Assembly (NCBI RefSeq): GCF_013410665.1
Contig: NZ_JACCFM010000001.1
Location: 1,178,001-1,242,000, forward strand
DNA from: Leifsonia psychrotolerans
Lineage (GTDB): Bacteria > Actinomycetota > Actinomycetes > Actinomycetales > Microbacteriaceae
Length of the DNA: 64,000 nt
Direction of reading: 5' to 3'
Within the stretch, counting starts at the first letter, position 1. Every line of letters begins with the position of its first letter. The notes under the pieces were generated by a model. It searched no databases and was not told the DNA's origin. It saw nothing but the letters and a program-made list of their open reading frames with translations. This document shows, one piece after another, positions 1 to 8,184 of the stretch. The position numbers and the translations under genes were made by a program.

Positions 1-401
1 CCCACGGCTACTGGGTTGCCGTGACCATCCTGATGGCGTTGCGCCCCTTGCCCAATCAGCGGCGAGAGACACTCAACGGGAGGCTAATCGGCACCTTTCT
101 GGGCGCAGTGATTGCGCTACTTGCCGTCACGCTGCTCCCCGTTTGGGGTGCCGTAATTGTGGCAGTGCTCTGCTTGTTCCTGCTGATGTGGTACTCCATG
201 GGAGGGGCGTATTTGATGCAGGCCCTTGCGCTGACGCCGATGCTGCTCATCTTCGCCTCTCTCGGCGACGTGAGCCGCGGCTTCGAGTTAACTATCGAGC
301 GCGTGATTTTCACCCTCATTGGGTTTGTCGTTGCGGTGCTCATCGCGTTGGTGCTTCGGCGCTGGGAAAGCCGGCGCGAGGTCAGCCCAAGCACCACGTA
401 G
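1..401 (+). CDS. FUSC-family inner membrane protein, C-terminal part (5' end outside window)
   Basis: The reading frame is already open at base 3 and ends with TAG at 399-401, so only the last 132 codons are present. The visible part begins HGYWVAVTI and is followed by three or four hydrophobic segments (about residues 30-55, 60-85 and 100-120 of the visible stretch) and a short basic tail. The HGYW(V/I)A start of the membrane block and this helix pattern resemble fusaric-acid-resistance (FUSC)/aromatic-acid-exporter proteins, whose substrate is often unknown. It is convergent with the helicase gene, with a 14-base gap. The family call is by resemblance; the substrate cannot be deduced. Confidence 0.6.
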   Translation, partial: HGYWVAVTILMALRPLPNQRRETLNGRLIGTFLGAVIALLAVTLLPVWGAVIVAVLCLFLLMWYSMGGAYLMQALALTPMLLIFASLGDVSRGFELTIERVIFTLIGFVVAVLIALVLRRWESRREVSPSTT

Positions 402-415
402 GGTCGAATCTCGCT

Positions 416-2227
416 CTAGCTGCGGCCGAGTCGGCGGCGCAGTACGTCAATGCGCTTCTGCAGTTGGGTCACACTAGCCTGGGCGACGGCCGGGCCGCCA
501 CAGAGCTGCCGCAGCTCGGCGTGCACCATTCCGTGTGGTTCGCTGGACTGCTTCGCCCAAATTCCCACGAGGCTGTTCAAGACCGAGCGCTGCTCCTTGA
601 GCGTGCGGAAGAGCGCCGGCTCCCCCGGTTGCTCTTCACCCGTCACCGAGTCTTTGCGTTTGTCGGTGGAACGCTTCGACTGCCTGGCCTGGCGCTGCTG
701 CAACAGTTCAGACACCTGCTCGGGTTCAAGCAGGCCGGGGATTCCAATGAAGTCAAACTCTTCGTCGGTGCCGGGCTCGGCCAACTGGCCGAATTCGGCA
801 CCGTCGAACACAACACGATCAAACGTGGCTTGTGAGTCGATGGCCTGCCAGAGGAACTCCTCGCCGAGAGAGTCGGAGCCCTTCTCCTGTCGATTCGCCT
901 CGGCGACCATGGCATCTTCGGGGTTGTACATCCCGTCGCCTTCGTCGTCACGGTTGCGCCGGTCGAGGGCATGGTCACGTTCCAGTTCCATCGCCCCGGC
1001 GAGGCCGGTAAGCGCCGGCACATCGGGGAGGAAAATCGACGCGGTCTCACCCCGGCGTCGGGCGCGCACGAAGCGGCCGATGGCCTGCGCGAAGAAGAGC
1101 GGCGTGGAGGCGCTGGTCGCGTACACGCCCACCGCGAGACGCGGCACGTCGACACCCTCAGACACCATGCGCACGGCCACCATCCAACGTTTGGTGTTGT
1201 GCGAGAACTCGTCAATACGGTCGCTGGATTCCTTCTCGTCAGAGAGAACGACCGTCACGCTCTCGCCCGAGATCTCTTCGAGCATGGAGGCGTAGGCGCG
1301 CGCCTGCGTCTGGTCTGTCGCGATGACCAGGCCGCCAGCATCCGGAATCCCATGACGCACCTCGGTGAGCCGCTGGTCGGCCGCGCGCAGCACTGCCGGG
1401 ATCCACGAGCCGCCTGGGTCGAGCGCCGTGCGCCAGGCCTGGGAGGTGATGTCTTTGGTGTTGCCTTCGCCGAGCTTGGCTTCCATCTCTTCGCCGGCCT
1501 TGGTGCGCCAGGTCATGTGCCCTGCGTACACCATGAACATGACGGGCCGAACGACACCGTCTTCGAGCGCCCGGCCATAGCCATAGTTGTAGTCGCTCTG
1601 CGACAGGCGAATGCCGTGCTTATCGGGCAGGTAGCTCACGAACGGAATCGGTGAGGTGTCGGAGCGAAAGGGAGTGCCGGTGAGGGAGAGTCGCCGGGTG
1701 GCCGGATCAAACGCCTCACGAATCGCATCACCCCAGCTCAGCGCGTCTCCGCCGTGGTGAACCTCGTCGAGAATCACGAGCGTGCGGTTCGACAGCGTGA
1801 TGTCGCGGTGCAATGCCGCTCGGGCCGCAACCTGCGCGTAGGTGACGGCGATACCGTGATAGTGGTTGCCGTAACGGCCGTCGGCATTGCGGAATGTGGG
1901 GTCGAGACGGATCCCGACGCGGGCCGCCGCGGTCGCCCACTGATTCTTGAGGTGCTCAGTCGGTGCAACCACGGTAATCCGGTCGATCACTCGCCGAGAA
2001 CGCAACTCTGCGGCCAGGCGCAGCGCGAACGTAGTCTTGCCGGCTCCGGGCGTTGCTGCGGCCAGAAAGTCGCGCGGTTCGTTCGCGAAATAGAGCTCGA
2101 GGGCTTCCGCCTGCCAGGCGCGCAACTTGCTGGCGGTACCCCAAGCAGCACGCTCCGGGAACGACGGCGAAAGATGTTCGGCGGCACTTGTTCCCTGCGC
2201 GGGGCCAAAGACAGGTGGAGTAATCAC
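416..2227 (-). CDS. DEAD/DEAH box (superfamily 2) helicase
   Basis: This is an SF2 helicase of about 603 residues. The N-terminal half holds Walker A (ATPGAGKTT, near residue 60), a DEVH box (LVILDEVHHGG, near 150) and motif III (SLTGTPFRSD). The C-terminal half holds motif VI (AQAIGRFVRARRRG), with the arginines that complete the ATP site. A basic coiled stretch (RQARQSKRSTDKRK) lies near residue 520. It probably acts on DNA or RNA as an ATP-driven translocase; its substrate is unknown. The frame runs up to a TTG at 2323, but similarity to what I know of the family begins near LSPSFPERAAWG, so I chose the GTG at 2227; neither start has a good ribosome site. Its only close neighbour is the convergent FUSC gene. 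Confidence 0.85.
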   Translation of the reverse strand: MITPPVFGPAQGTSAAEHLSPSFPERAAWGTASKLRAWQAEALELYFANEPRDFLAAATPGAGKTTFALRLAAELRSRRVIDRITVVAPTEHLKNQWATAAARVGIRLDPTFRNADGRYGNHYHGIAVTYAQVAARAALHRDITLSNRTLVILDEVHHGGDALSWGDAIREAFDPATRRLSLTGTPFRSDTSPIPFVSYLPDKHGIRLSQSDYNYGYGRALEDGVVRPVMFMVYAGHMTWRTKAGEEMEAKLGEGNTKDITSQAWRTALDPGGSWIPAVLRAADQRLTEVRHGIPDAGGLVIATDQTQARAYASMLEEISGESVTVVLSDEKESSDRIDEFSHNTKRWMVAVRMVSEGVDVPRLAVGVYATSASTPLFFAQAIGRFVRARRRGETASIFLPDVPALTGLAGAMELERDHALDRRNRDDEGDGMYNPEDAMVAEANRQEKGSDSLGEEFLWQAIDSQATFDRVVFDGAEFGQLAEPGTDEEFDFIGIPGLLEPEQVSELLQQRQARQSKRSTDKRKDSVTGEEQPGEPALFRTLKEQRSVLNSLVGIWAKQSSEPHGMVHAELRQLCGGPAVAQASVTQLQKRIDVLRRRLGRS

Positions 2228-2658
2228 TTCGTAAGAATCTATCAAGTTGTGGCCATGCTCGTGGCCAGGGGAAGCACGTGCACGTGAGTAGATCAGAGCA
2301 TCAGCGGTCGGGCCCTGTGGCAATCAGTCGCAATCTTGTTGAACGAATCGGCGACCCTAACGCCGAAATTCCTGGTGAAGGCGGAAGGTAGGCGGATCGT
2401 CTCACCAACGTGTTGAGCTGCGAGATCTCGGATTCTGCGACAGAAAATCTTACTGTTCGCGGGAAGCTGATTCACCAGATCGTCTCCCTGCTTGATGCAA
2501 CGCTCGCGTTGAACCCGGACCGATCACAATTTCGTCGGGCGGCGGCGACGTCATCTGACCGGGCCGACGACGCGCCAGAGCCGGCTCGACAGTCCAGACC
2601 TTGCCCGCCGGAATCTGACACAACTGGTTCAATCGCGGCGGGTTCAACCGCGGCGCGT
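2228..2658. other. Intergenic stretch with no recognisable gene
   Basis: These 431 bases lie between the helicase gene and the tandem repeat. A short minus-strand frame (2293-2475) overlaps the possible 5' extension of the helicase and resembles nothing I know. No convincing ribosome site, tRNA or strong hairpin was seen. It may hold the helicase promoter. Confidence 0.5.
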
Positions 2659-2770
2659 CAGTCGCGGCGGCTCAGTCGCGGCGGCTCAGTCGCGGCGGCT
2701 CAGTCGCGGCGGCTCAGTCGCGGCGGCTCAGTCGCGGCGGCTCAGTCGCGGCGGCTCAGTCGCGGCGCGT
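2659..2770. repeat. 14-bp tandem repeat, eight copies, derived from the 3' end of the HNH gene
   Basis: The unit CAGTCGCGGCGGCT is repeated at exactly 14-bp spacing from 2659, 2673, 2687, 2701, 2715, 2729, 2743 and 2757. The first seven copies of the CAGTCGCGGCGG core are identical and the eighth ends in C. A ninth core starts at 2785 and is itself the end of the HNH gene: read on the minus strand it encodes the last residues R-R-D and the TGA stop. The array therefore looks like an amplification of the gene's 3' terminus. It lies just downstream of that gene and contains no spacers. Confidence 0.9.
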
Positions 2771-2784
2771 TAGCCCCAGCGTGC

Positions 2785-4497
2785 TCAGTCGCGGCGGTGG
2801 GTGTCGGTGCGGTGGCGGTTGGCGTCGCGCCAGGTGCGGGTCGGGTCGATCCAGGCCGGGGCTTTGACTTGGGGTCGGCCGTTGACCATGAGGATCTCCC
2901 AGCCGGAGGTTTCGATGGTGTGATGATGTCGCCAACACAGCGCCACACCATTGTCGACTTCGGTGGTGCCGCCTTTGATCCAGGGGATCACGTGATGAAA
3001 CTCGAGCCACTGTGTGGGGGCGTCGCAGCCGGGAACGCCGCAGCCGCCGTCGCGGGCGAGGATCGCCCGGCGTTGGGCGCGGTTGAACAGTCGTTGCGGA
3101 TCGGTCAGGGTGAGAACCTCACCGTTCGGACCGAACAGAACCGTTTGGGTGCCTCCGGCACACATCATCTGATCGACCGTGCGAAGTGAGATGGGGGCGT
3201 CGACGCCGTCGATCCAGCCGACACCGCGACCGGATTCAATATCGTTCACGTTCACATGCACCACCACCGTCGGCGCTGCACCACCAATACTGGGAGTGCT
3301 GTCGGCTTGAGCGAGCTGGGTGAACATGCCGCGCAGAATATCGGCCCGCTTCTCACCAGCGGTACGGGTGTCGACGTCATCGAACTCATGCCCGGCCGAC
3401 CCGGGAAGAGGAGCCTCGGCTGAGGCTGAACCGTGGTCGTGGTCGTCATGGTCGTGGTCGTGGTCATCGCGTTCGTGGTCACGGTCGTCGTGCTCGCGGT
3501 CGTGCTCGTCGTTCAAGTCGTGTCCGTCGGGACCGTCGTGGGGATCCTGCTCGGCGCGGTCGTCGTGCTCGGCGCGGTCGTCGGTGTCGTTGGCACGCGC
3601 CTGGTCGCGGGCTTGTTCGGCGGCGGTGGGGAACGCGGGGGTTTTGCGGGCGGCGATGAACGCGTCGAAGGTGAGGTTCATGATTCCGTACAGATCAGGA
3701 GTCACCCCGCCCCGCACCGGATACACACCGTCTTTGAAGCGGCCGAAACTGATCGTGCTCGTCGCCTCACCCTCGACCTCGTTCGGCGCCACCCCGTCGG
3801 GGTCCAGCGCCGCCTGCCACTGCAACATCTGCACCCGCATCGAGTCCGCCGAGAACGCAAAGCCCGCGCCCGGCTCACCCTCATTCTCGGCCGTAATCGT
3901 GCCCGTCGCCGCAGACACCAGAGCGCGTTCCGCGGCCGCAAGATCATCGGGGGCGACGCGCGGGGAGATCTCGGCCAGACCGGACATGATCACCTCCGCC
4001 GCATCCACCCCCAGCAAGCCCGAAGCGACCGCGGCACCCACCGTGGGGAACAAGGCGGGGATGATCGTTCCGACGTGCTGCGTGTCCCGCATCCGCAGAC
4101 CGAGCGCGCTACGCCGTTTCGCTTCACGGCCAGAAACCCGGGTGACCCGGGTGATCAGGTCGATGCCACTCGTGCAGCCCCGCTTCGCGGCGAGGGAGTC
4201 CCGGCCCAGCCACCGGCCGGAGCGTTCCTCGACCGTCGCCGCCACAGCCACCCGGCCCGCATCGACCAGCCGGCCCACGCCTTCGAATGCACCGAGCACA
4301 CCGAGGAGGTCGTCGTCGGTGAACCGGTCGGGGCTGACCAGGCCAAGCCCCGCCCACAGTGCCTGCGTCTGCTCGAGCACCGCCAGCAGCATGGCCGCGG
4401 TCGGTGCCGCTGCACCCGGGGCGGGTGTCGGCTCCGGGGCGGAGACGGGGGGTGGGGAGGTGATTGACATAGCTCTATTCTCCGAAAAAACGAACAT
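2785..4497 (-). CDS. DUF222 domain HNH endonuclease (13E12-repeat family)
   Basis: This protein of up to 570 residues has an N-terminal DUF222 region (about residues 30-280) and a C-terminal HNH nuclease module (about 482-530). The module has a CGVPGC zinc knuckle, the EFHHVIPWIKGG core, a DN pair and CWRHHH, so the metal and catalytic residues look complete. Between them lies a very acidic, histidine-rich linker (about 291-359) made of DDRAEHDD, DREHDDRDHE and DHDHDDHDHG-like units, longer and more repetitive than I would expect. Family members are multicopy in actinobacteria and their function is unknown. Two starts are possible: ATG 4497 (GAAGGG nine bases upstream) or ATG 4470 (GGAG upstream). 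Repeat arrays lie on both sides. Confidence 0.88.
   Translation of the reverse strand: MFVFSENRAMSITSPPPVSAPEPTPAPGAAAPTAAMLLAVLEQTQALWAGLGLVSPDRFTDDDLLGVLGAFEGVGRLVDAGRVAVAATVEERSGRWLGRDSLAAKRGCTSGIDLITRVTRVSGREAKRRSALGLRMRDTQHVGTIIPALFPTVGAAVASGLLGVDAAEVIMSGLAEISPRVAPDDLAAAERALVSAATGTITAENEGEPGAGFAFSADSMRVQMLQWQAALDPDGVAPNEVEGEATSTISFGRFKDGVYPVRGGVTPDLYGIMNLTFDAFIAARKTPAFPTAAEQARDQARANDTDDRAEHDDRAEQDPHDGPDGHDLNDEHDREHDDRDHERDDHDHDHDDHDHGSASAEAPLPGSAGHEFDDVDTRTAGEKRADILRGMFTQLAQADSTPSIGGAAPTVVVHVNVNDIESGRGVGWIDGVDAPISLRTVDQMMCAGGTQTVLFGPNGEVLTLTDPQRLFNRAQRRAILARDGGCGVPGCDAPTQWLEFHHVIPWIKGGTTEVDNGVALCWRHHHTIETSGWEILMVNGRPQVKAPAWIDPTRTWRDANRHRTDTHRRD
3420..3625 (-). repeat. Low-complexity Asp/His-rich coding repeat inside the HNH gene
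   Basis: The stretch is built from imperfect GTCGTGGTCGTG-like hexamers and nonamers that encode alternating D, H, R and E. It keeps the reading frame. It probably arose by replication slippage and gives a charged, possibly metal-binding linker. Confidence 0.75.
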
Positions 4498-4600
4498 GAT
4501 TACGAGCCCTTCTCAGTATATGTGGATAAGTTCTCGTACGTGTGTCTGCGGAGGGAACGAGGGCGGAGCCGGCGGAGACTTCGCTCCCCAGTCTTGAGGG

Positions 4601-5090
4601 TGGCTCGCGGGATCTCGACACGCTCGATCAACGGGGTGGGGTCGATCGGCGGGAGGGGTCGATCGGCGGGGTGGGGTCGATCGGCGGGAGGGGTACGGGG
4701 CCGACCACCGACCGTGGGTCGAGCTTGTCGAGACCTCGGCCCCCGCGTCTCGAGGTTGGCTCACGGGATCTCGACGAGCTCGATCAACGGGGAGGGGTCG
4801 ATCGGCGGGAGGGGTCGATCGGCGGGAGGGGTCAATCGGCGGGAGGGGTACGGGGCCGACCACCGACCGTGGGTCGAGCTTGTCGAGACCCCGGCCCCCG
4901 CGTCCCGAGAGTGGCTCACGGGATCTCGACGAGCTGGATCAACGGGGTGGGGTCGATCAGCGGGGTGGGGTCGATCGGCGGGGAGGGCTCGATTAGCGGG
5001 GCGGGGCCGATCACCGGGGAGGACTGATCACCGGGGTGGGCCCGATCACCGGGGTTGGGCTCCACCAACGGGTTGGACTCGCTCAGGGTT
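4601..5090. repeat. Composite REP-like repeat block with a period of about 155 bp
   Basis: Three successive copies of a long unit start at 4601, 4757 and 4912, each opening with TGGCTC(A/G)CGGGATCTCGAC; the third decays. Inside each unit is a short tandem, GGGTCGATCGGCGGGAG, with a period near 17 bp and two to four copies. The first two units close with GGTCGAGCTTGTCGAGACC (4716-4734 and 4872-4890), itself an imperfect palindrome and an inverted counterpart of the opening motif. The right end (4980-5090) decays into GATCACCGGGG units. Palindromes of this type are, from memory, abundant between genes in Microbacteriaceae. The region from 4498 to 5091 has no credible gene; frames open through it only because the repeat lacks stops. 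Confidence 0.85.
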
Positions 5091-5091
5091 A

Positions 5092-6318
5092 CTAGAAAAG
5101 CTCACCAGGGTGCGAGAATCGCCAGCCGGCCCCCGGATCGGTGAGGGCACCCCGCAGAACAAGCGGAACAGTGATTGTGCGCGTGCCCACGACGAAATCG
5201 AGCGTGCCGACCTCGGCGCCCGTGCTGCCGACCCGCATCGGCTGAGCCTGAGCACGTGTCGTGATGGGGGTGTCTGACCAGACCAGAGCCGAGGCATCCG
5301 TTGCCGTCACGGCGTGAGCCGACTGCCCCCAGGCCGTGGAATAGGAGCCGATCGAGGTTCCTGCAGTCGTCAGCTCCACCTCGTGGAATCCCGCCTTCGC
5401 GCTCTCGATCAGTGCACTGACCGCTTGGTTCAGCTCGGGATGAGTCTCTCCGCCCAGCATGACGCCCACAAGAGTGACTGTCTTGTTTCCGACGGTGACG
5501 TCGGCTGAAAACAGTAAGCACGCCCCCGCTTCGTCGGTGGTTCCGGTCTTGATACCGTCAACGCCGAAGTCGCCGAGGAGCTTGTTGGTGTTGCTGACCG
5601 TGCCGATGGTCGGCAGCACCGCGGTCTTCATCGACACGATCTCCGCGAGGGCCGGAGCGGCCCGCACGAGCTTGCCGATTTCGACGAGATCGGCCGGAGT
5701 GCTCACACTGTCTGGTGAAAGGCCGCTTGTGTCAACGATCGTTGTGCCGGTCAGACCGTGTGCAGCGATCCACGTGGAAGCCGCAGCCAGGTAACTATCG
5801 ACGGAGCCGTACGCCCAGATTGCCAGTGATTCGGCGTAGTTGTTGGCAGACGGCAGCAGCATCGCCTCGAGAGCTTCCCGCTCGGTGAGTTCCATCCCGG
5901 CCACCACGGGTGCCGACGAGCCATTCTCGGCGATGGTGTCGTAGTAGATGTCGACATCGGCATCGGTGAATCTGACCGTCGGACCGGCTTCACCGGCTGC
6001 GAGCGGCTTCGCTTCGAGGATCACGAGAGCCGTCACCGTCTTGGTGATGCTGGCGATCGGAACAGGGCCGGTTCCGCCAGATGCGGCAAGCACGCCGTCG
6101 AAACCAACCGCACCGATCGCTCCGGACCCAAATCCCGGCCAGGCCGGCGCGGCAGCCGGCTGGGTCAGCGGTGCCGGCTCAGTCAGGGATGCAGCGGCGG
6201 CAGGCAGCGTCGCCACGCCCGTGCTGACGCCATAGATCACCACGCCGAGGACGACCAAAAACCCCCCGAAAAATACAGTGCGGCGGCGGCGATAGATCTG
6301 GCGTCGGGACAGCGGCAT
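5092..6318 (-). CDS. D-alanyl-D-alanine carboxypeptidase (serine peptidase S11 type)
   Basis: This 408-residue protein has a basic N-terminus and one hydrophobic segment (about 14-35), so it is probably exported and membrane-anchored. A Pro/Ala-rich spacer leads to the penicillin-binding domain. All three active-site motifs are visible: SITK at 90-93 (nucleophile Ser and general-base Lys), SANN at 157-160 and KTG at 257-259. It removes the terminal D-alanine from peptidoglycan stem peptides and so limits cross-linking. Residues after about 330 form an extra beta-rich domain as in DacA-like enzymes. The ATG at 6318 gives a plausible signal-anchor. The gene stands alone, with repeats downstream; the 28-base gap to the methyltransferase gene upstream could allow co-transcription. 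Confidence 0.88.
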   Translation of the reverse strand: MPLSRRQIYRRRRTVFFGGFLVVLGVVIYGVSTGVATLPAAAASLTEPAPLTQPAAAPAWPGFGSGAIGAVGFDGVLAASGGTGPVPIASITKTVTALVILEAKPLAAGEAGPTVRFTDADVDIYYDTIAENGSSAPVVAGMELTEREALEAMLLPSANNYAESLAIWAYGSVDSYLAAASTWIAAHGLTGTTIVDTSGLSPDSVSTPADLVEIGKLVRAAPALAEIVSMKTAVLPTIGTVSNTNKLLGDFGVDGIKTGTTDEAGACLLFSADVTVGNKTVTLVGVMLGGETHPELNQAVSALIESAKAGFHEVELTTAGTSIGSYSTAWGQSAHAVTATDASALVWSDTPITTRAQAQPMRVGSTGAEVGTLDFVVGTRTITVPLVLRGALTDPGAGWRFSHPGELF

Positions 6319-6346
6319 TCATCAATCCTAACCAGCGTGAAGCTGA

Positions 6347-7150
6347 CTAAACCCGCAGTACGTAGAGTGCGAGAGCGCTGGCCGAGGCCACATTGAGCGA
6401 ATCGACGCCATGCTGCATCGGAATCGTCACGACGGTGTCGGCCACGGCAAGGGCTTGGGAACTCAAACCATCACCCTCGGTCCCGAGAATGAGCGCAACT
6501 CGGTCAGGGGCATCCGCCGCGAATGCGTCGAGGGTGACCGCTTCATCGGAGAGGGCGAGAGCAGCAAGGTGGAATCCCGCGTCATGCAGCAACGGTGCGG
6601 CTTCGCTCCACTCGGGCAGACGGGTCCACGGCACCTGAAGCACCGTTCCCATGCTCACCCGAACACTGCGTCGGTACAGCGGGTCGGCACAGCGGGGCGT
6701 GATCAGCACGGCATCGGCACCCAGACCGGCCACGGAACGAAAAATTGCGCCCACATTGGTGTGATCGACGATGTCTTCAAGAATCACAATGCGACGGGCA
6801 TCCCTGAGGATGTCGGCGACGGGGGCGAGTTGCGGACGGTGCATGGCCGCGAGGGCGCCACGGTGCAGGTTATAGCCCGTGAGCTTCTCGAGAACCTTCG
6901 ACTCCCCCACGTACACCGGCACGTCGGGCCAATCCGCCAGAAGCGGCTCAACGTCGGCCAGCCACTGTTCCTGCACCAACACCGAACGAGGCCGATGCCC
7001 CGCAGCGAGTGCGCGGGTGATCACCTTGGACGACTCCGCGATGTAGAGTCCGCCCTCCGGCTCGGAAACGCGGCGGAGTGCAACGTCGGTCAGCCTCGAG
7101 TAGTCGGCCAGGCCGGGTTGGTCGAGATTCTCAATACGAACGATGTGCAC
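6347..7150 (-). CDS. SpoU/TrmH-family RNA 2'-O-methyltransferase
   Basis: The protein has 267 residues. An N-terminal RNA substrate-binding domain (LRRVSEPEGGLYIAESSKV) is followed by the knotted SPOUT methylase. The three SpoU motifs are present: DHTNVGAIFRSVAGLGADA, LILGTEGDGLS and IPMQHGVDSLNVASA. It methylates a ribose 2'-OH in rRNA or tRNA with S-adenosylmethionine; the target nucleotide is not predictable. The frame stays open to 7555 but would then overlap the divergent sirtuin gene. The GTG at 7150 (protein starting VHIVRIENLDQPG) has AAAGG just upstream and matches the family's length, so I chose it. Confidence 0.88.
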   Translation of the reverse strand: MHIVRIENLDQPGLADYSRLTDVALRRVSEPEGGLYIAESSKVITRALAAGHRPRSVLVQEQWLADVEPLLADWPDVPVYVGESKVLEKLTGYNLHRGALAAMHRPQLAPVADILRDARRIVILEDIVDHTNVGAIFRSVAGLGADAVLITPRCADPLYRRSVRVSMGTVLQVPWTRLPEWSEAAPLLHDAGFHLAALALSDEAVTLDAFAADAPDRVALILGTEGDGLSSQALAVADTVVTIPMQHGVDSLNVASASALALYVLRV

Positions 7151-7255
7151 GAAGGCACCTTTCTGCGCTGGGGTCACACCAAGACTGTCAGGTCGGAAAC
7201 AAACGAGGAAACCGGCGTGTTTAGACTCAGGTAGACCACGAAATGGAAAGCCGCA

Positions 7256-8155
7256 ATGATCGTGAACCGGGCTGACGCTCTCGAACCCAGCATTGAACCG
7301 GCCATCGAACCCGCCGTCGAGGCCATTCTTGACGATATTGCCGATATTTTGGCCAGCCGTCACACGGCGGTGCTGACCGGTGCCGGCCTCAGCACCGACT
7401 CCGGAATCCCCGACTATCGCGGTGCTGGTGCGCCACAACGCACCCCCATGACGTTCCAGGCTTTTCTCGGCTCGGAACACGCTCGCAAACGGTACTGGGC
7501 TGGAAGCCACATCGGCTGGCAACGCTTCAACGCGGCCGAGCCCAACCTGGGACATCGCTCACTCGTCGCGTTGGAGCGGGCGGGCTTGATCAGCGGCGTC
7601 ATCACCCAGAACGTGGACGGCTTGCATAAACGAGCGGGCACCACGCGTGTCGTCGAATTGCACGGCGCCGTCGACCGCGTGCTCTGTCTCGACTGCGGTC
7701 AGACCTACGCCCGCGCAAGCATCGCCGACAGGATGGCCACACTCAACCCGGTGCTGCTGAGCCCCGATGCCGTCGCTCTGGCCCCCGACGGCGACGCACA
7801 GGTCAGCGACATCGACGGCTTTCAGATTCCGGCGTGCTCGGTGTGCGGTGGCCTGCTGAAGCCCGACGTGGTCTTCTTCGGCGAGTTCGTTCCGACGGAG
7901 CGGTTCGGCGAGGCCTCCGCGCTCATCGAGGCTGCCGACGCCCTGATCGTGGCGGGGTCCTCACTCGCAGTGAACTCGGGCATCCGTCTGCTCGAGCAGG
8001 CCCGTCGGCGCGCCCTTCCCATCATCGTGATCAATCGCGGCGCGACGAAGGGCGACGCCCGTGCGCTGGTTAAACTGGATGCCGGTGCGTCACAATCGCT
8101 GTCCGGGTTAGCCCGGCGACTTGTCGGCTCATCACCGGAGCACTGGCTACATTGA
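7256..8155 (+). CDS. NAD-dependent protein deacylase (sirtuin, Sir2 family)
   Basis: This 299-residue sirtuin carries the NAD-binding GAGLSTDSGIPDYRG motif, TQNVDGLHKRAG, the catalytic histidine in ELHGAVDRV, and a four-cysteine zinc site (CLDC and CSVC). VFFGEFVP and AGSSLAVNSG complete the Rossmann fold. It removes acyl groups from lysines using NAD. About 25 residues of acidic Glu/Pro-Ala sequence precede the domain. The ATG at 7256 has GGAAAG upstream. It is divergent from the methyltransferase, and the phosphatase gene starts 29 bases after its stop, so the two are probably co-transcribed. Confidence 0.9.
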   Translation: MIVNRADALEPSIEPAIEPAVEAILDDIADILASRHTAVLTGAGLSTDSGIPDYRGAGAPQRTPMTFQAFLGSEHARKRYWAGSHIGWQRFNAAEPNLGHRSLVALERAGLISGVITQNVDGLHKRAGTTRVVELHGAVDRVLCLDCGQTYARASIADRMATLNPVLLSPDAVALAPDGDAQVSDIDGFQIPACSVCGGLLKPDVVFFGEFVPTERFGEASALIEAADALIVAGSSLAVNSGIRLLEQARRRALPIIVINRGATKGDARALVKLDAGASQSLSGLARRLVGSSPEHWLH

Positions 8156-8184
8156 CACCCGAGAGAAATGCTGAGGCCCGCACC

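Noticed and set aside
2293..2475. A 60-residue minus-strand open frame near the helicase start
   Set aside because: It overlaps the possible helicase 5' extension, has no ribosome site and resembles no known family.
2659..2770. Short-period repeat considered as a CRISPR array
   Set aside because: The period is 14 bp with no spacers, and no cas gene is in the window.
4521..4529. A TTATCCACA sequence (DnaA box) on the minus strand ahead of the HNH gene
   Set aside because: A single box, with no cluster, AT-rich region or dnaA/dnaN genes, is best explained by chance.
3320..4597. Long plus-strand frames opposite the DUF222/HNH gene
   Set aside because: They are antisense shadows of a clearly conserved gene, with low-complexity Val- or Ser-rich products.
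4522..5277. Plus-strand open frames rich in Gly, Arg and Ser across the repeat block
   Set aside because: The frames stay open because the repeat has no stops. The peptides merely repeat the DNA unit, and no ribosome site supports them.
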